A DNA stretch of 64,000 bases from Diorhabda sublineata. Its lineage: Eukaryota; Arthropoda; Insecta; Coleoptera; Chrysomelidae. Each line of letters begins with the position of its first letter. Within the stretch, counting starts at the first letter, position 1. Both the position numbers and the translations under genes were made by a program. The stretch spans positions 21,532,794 to 21,596,793 of the forward strand of contig NC_079474.1 in the NCBI RefSeq assembly GCF_026230105.1, read 5' to 3'. Below the pieces are notes generated by a model. The model worked only from the letters and a program-made list of their open reading frames with translations, did not search any database and was not told the DNA's origin. Positions 59,106 to 64,000 of this stretch are shown piece after piece.

Positions 59106-60540
59106 ATCATTTAATTAGGGGTCCAAAATGTAATATTTCACTGGAAAGTCAATTGATTTGTAAAGGCAGCATGACATGGTGCAAACAAAGTGCAAGAAAT
59201 TGCTCGTCGTTTGACAAGTATCTTACCATTGCATGATGGCTAACAAAACTTCCATGAGAAAATTAAACAAATTCGTAACGTAAAATTTTGTTAAATATTT
59301 TGTAACCGATTTGCACCAATTTAAAAATAACAAAGCTAAGTGAAATGAACAAGAAAGAAGTTGAGACTGTTGACTGTTGAACTTCATCTACGCTCACTTT
59401 TGATCAAGAAATATTGCGTCTTGCATTGCATTGCACGTTGTATTGCATCATGTCAAGCGGCCTTAATCATAAATTTCTACTATTCTCTCACGTCAATCGA
59501 GAAAGGGAGGACCTACCTACCCATTCAAACAATTTTATTTTTTTTTTATTTTAAATTTAGTATTAAATTTAAATAAATTTATGCGAGAATGGGATTGTGC
59601 GGGGTTCCAAAAAGATGATACCACATTCCATATTATAACCCACAGAATAGTTGAATTGCCTTGCAATAGACACTTCGATTCGGCGTTAAAAATAACCGCC
59701 TAGATTGTGTGACAATAAAATATAGATGGATTTTATATACTTATTTCAAGAATCATATCTACAATCCACAAGCTTGAATTAATCTGGAAATTCAACGCAA
59801 CATTAAGGAAGTTTAACCATACATACTTATGCAGATTGTTATGGAAAATTTCAATTAAATTATTTAACAAAAAAAAACGTCTATATTTGAATTTATTACG
59901 TACATTATGATGTTTGAGCTTGAAAATTTCTTAATCATTCTTATTGCCATTGCTTAACTTAAATATATATCACAAGCAACAAAAACATTCATTGACTGGT
60001 TTTATGATGATTTGGAAGATTCTTGTTCAGGGTTTATATACAGTAAGTTGAACAACATATTCTGAGTTCTCCCAGCGTATGTTATTCTAAATTTTCGTAA
60101 ATTATATATACAGTCTCCCTTTAGGAATAATATGTATATCATTAATCTTTCAAAATTAAACACCACATGGGTAAAACACTGATATAAGAATACGTTTATT
60201 TTATCTTGCAACAGGTTACATTGAATCGGGAACCTAGATAAATAAATATTTGTGATTTATTTACTGCATAACGAATGCACAAGTTATTATTTGTAATGGG
60301 ATCAATGAATTGGAAGTGAAGAACGTACAATAACTAATCAAAAGAAGATTCTCCTTTCTTTAATATAAAATAAATTCTACTACAACTACAAATAATTTAA
60401 TTGATAACTGCTACGTATGAGATGAAAAAAAATTAAGAAAAAAATGAATTTCTATTTTGATTTTATTTTTATTTTGATATTAATGAGGTAGGTGTATTCA
60501 TTAATATATATAAGCATATTGTCAATGCCAATATCATATT
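59106..60540. other. no gene recognised
   Basis: The open frame 59361-59576 (plus) has no recognisable similarity. The minus frame 60211-60002 is also unrecognised. Confidence 0.5.
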
Positions 60541-60572
60541 TTGATAAAGACTTGAAGAAAAGTCGAAACGTC
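60541..60572 (+). ncRNA. hammerhead ribozyme-like motif
   Basis: TTGATAA is followed by a perfect 5-bp stem GACTT...AAGTC (6-nt loop) and GAAACGTC. This is the best-preserved example in the window. The first box differs from CTGATGA at two positions. It sits at the start of the PLE-terminal module that flanks the long repeat. Confidence 0.45.
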
Positions 60573-60608
60573 AAACATTTTATCTATCTTTCAAAAATTA
60601 TTAAAAAA

Positions 60609-61699
<1,091 letters not shown>

Positions 61700-61815
61700 C
61701 TGATTTTATAACAAAAGAGACCTAAAATCAAGACAATTTAAAAACATAAATATATAAATTTCTTCAATTTTTCATTTCTTAGACCTTTTATATATTTTAG
61801 GTCTCTTCTGTGATA
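61700..61815. repeat. PLE-terminal repeat module, inverted pair
   Basis: AAAAGAGACCTAAAATCAAG (61713 on) and, 55 bp later, the inverted ATTTTAGGTCTCTTCTG (61795-61811). Between them is CATTTCTTAGACCTTTTATA, also found reversed at 46.81 kb. Confidence 0.6.
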
Positions 61816-64000
61816 AATTATGAAAAAAATACTAATTAATTAATAAACAGAAGTAGCCGTATATAAATTTGGTGATCAAAATTTGTTTTCTTTCATTCTC
61901 TGTTTTATAAATTTTATCACAGAACGACATCTACGAGTTTGTGTTTATGAGAGGCCTTTTCCTATAAGGACTAATAAATTTTATTAAAAATAAAATTGTA
62001 TCGATTTCTATAAACTCTACAGAAATTCAACCAAACCCTCGTTATTTGGACAATATTTCAACATTGCTTGAATAAATATCAATTGACAATAAAAATAAAA
62101 TATGTTTGGTGGTATGAGGTAGACAGATCATCTAAAAATTTGTTTCAAATGTTGATTATCATTATACATAGTTTATATTGTTTTTTTAATTTTAAACAAT
62201 TTATAATAGCGGCAATATCATTATTTTGAAGCTCATAAATTGATGCTTTATCAATGGTTACATTATTATATTGGACACAGGCTCTACATCGCGCGATATG
62301 TATGGTTTTTTTAATGTATGTATTAGTTTTAATTTACCAACCCTTTCGAATATATAGTACAAACCACAATTGTTCTCTATTCACACTAGTATCGAATTTG
62401 ACGTTTAGTTTAAATCTTTCTAGAGAAACTAATTACATGTTCCCACGTTTATCATAAGAAATACATTACGTTACGACTTACTTAGTGCAACTAGTCGGTA
62501 ACATTAAGATAAATTAGAATAACATTATGAGAATAATTTTTCATATAAATCATGCAAGCACCTAAGATTTCAAATATCATGATTTTAAATTGAATAAAAT
62601 AGACCTACAATGAATTTTTCTATGACATCAGAATTATTTTTAGATTGTAAGATACTTTCATTATTCTTTTGACTTTTGTAGTAAGGTCGGTTAATCCTTC
62701 TTTAACAGCTGTTCTGGCTTACACTGTTTGTAGTGTTCCTCCATTATCTGCCTCTGAGGTTTATAACTTATCGGGTGGCGACATTTCAGAACATAGTGTG
62801 AAATTTGAGTTGGGTGTATACAGCAAACAAAATATAATCCCAAAAAATAGAATATAGAGGTATACTGTTTACAGTACGTGTATCAAATTTTTAAAAAAAT
62901 GAGAAAAGTTGAAAATTAGTTGACTTTTAAATTATTGGTACAACCAGTACACGAACCAATTTGTAGTCTCAAGCCAAATAATTCAAACTCAGCTCGAAAT
63001 ATCGTAGTTTTTGGAGGCATATTTCACTTCTGTTAGAGTAAAGTCTAAGTTTGATAGCTTAAAAATACAATTATGTAGTATAGCTCACCTCCGAAAATAA
63101 TGACAGTTTAAGCATCAGAATTAGGTAATCTTAGGTATTTTACCATTAATCTAGAAATATATTCAATACAATTTGACGTTTGTAGAAAAATTTTTTTTTT
63201 CAACTTTGCGCGAAATAGTTTGGCGATCTTGACTATTTTTAAGTTATTAACACAGAAAAAACTAATTTATGATATCAGTACCTGTTATTGTCCAATAATT
63301 GGAGAGAGTCTGTAAGGTCCTACATATATGTTTGACGTTATGTTTTATCAAAATTCTACGTTTTGGGCTTATTATGAGTAGATAAAATAATTATAATTAT
63401 AACAAATTATTCGACTGCCCATCTTAAACTTCTTAATTTTATAAATCAAATAAAATATCAATCTCAATTATAGACTTCTTAACCAAATTATTTTGCTTGG
63501 AAATTAAACTGACCCCCCATCATCACCATCAAATGATTTCAAAATGGAGATATAGGAATTAACAAATCAACTAATTTGCTATTGAATTCCACGGAGAAAA
63601 GAAATTCACTAAATATCATCACACGACAAAAATTTTGTGGTTCGTAGTATAGATTGAGTTTGGGAAAACAGAGTTTTAGTAACAAAAATAATTTTGTATT
63701 CAATGGAATACATATAAATATGTCTCAAAATACTCGAAACTCTCGATAATTTTGGAAAAATAAATATTGGATTCTATATTTAATTTTACTCTCTGCTTTT
63801 GAGGCTTTTTATCTCTTTCGTGTATCACTAGAAATTATAAAAAATATTGTTTAGATAGTAGAGTAGAGAAAAAATAACCTTTTAATTTTGTTAGTTATTA
63901 GTTTGATTATATTGAACTTGAACGTCCTTGTAATGTACTAGATCTGATATTTTTAATTTGTCCAATATTCACTGTATGCCAATTTTCTCGCGATATTCGA
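61816..64000. other. no gene recognised
   Basis: AT-rich. Open frames at 62254-62457 and 62669-62857 (plus) have no recognisable similarity. Confidence 0.5.

Noticed and set aside
62669..62857. 62-codon open frame with SLTAVLAYTVCSVPPLS
   Set aside because: No recognised family; no support beyond being open.

Overview
This window looks like an AT-rich, gene-poor stretch of an animal nuclear genome, almost certainly an insect or other arthropod. The evidence is the set of decayed mobile elements: mariner relics of several families, other DDE transposases of the IS630/Tc1/mariner group, hAT, a piggyBac-like element, Penelope-like retroelements (PLEs) with GIY-YIG endonuclease, and LINE fragments with microsatellite tails. 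There are also dinucleotide and pentanucleotide microsatellites and a short (AACCT)4 tract, the complement of the insect telomere unit TTAGG. No bacterial operon, rRNA, tRNA or CRISPR array was seen. No intact multi-exon host gene was recognised. The species cannot be fixed from the sequence; a beetle or related insect is only a guess.

Layout. 0-4.1 kb: a mariner C-terminal scrap and a LINE 3' end with an (AAG)n tail. 6.5-10.5 kb: two TTAA-bounded elements, the second carrying a decayed piggyBac-type transposase with matching inverted termini. 12.3-16.8 kb: a dense nest of two PLE families and three LINE pieces in mixed orientation. 17.5-18.2 kb: a DDE transposase relic. 18.6-19.3 kb: the only candidate spliced coding unit, two small exons on the minus strand. 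20-25.6 kb: mariner and LINE pieces, a mariner with both inverted ends, and a TATCG microsatellite. 26.4-27.2 kb: a long unclassified repeat with a second copy at 60.6-61.7 kb. 29-35.9 kb: DDE and hAT relics, a small inverted-repeat element with GGGCGCTAA motifs, and the telomere-like tract. 37.2-37.8 kb: a foldback element. 39.6-40.5 and 47.6-49.2 kb: a shortened and a longer copy of one DDE transposon family. 44.8-45.7 kb: a second copy of PLE family 2. 46.7-51.7 kb: PLE-terminal modules and an inverted pair of LINE endonuclease fragments. 52.5-59.1 kb: three mariner relics. 60.5-61.8 kb: the second long repeat with a hammerhead-like motif beside it.

How it fits together. Nearly every recognisable coding segment is a broken transposon gene with frameshifts, stops or internal deletions, so the window reads as a transposon graveyard. 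The most interesting structures are: piggyBac-type ends with palindromic subterminal repeats; PLE terminal modules carrying hammerhead-ribozyme-like cores and lying inverted relative to the adjacent PLE frame; LINE fragments arranged head to head as in twin-priming inversions; and unclassified inverted-repeat elements. All assignments come from reading translations and repeats by eye; no database search was run.
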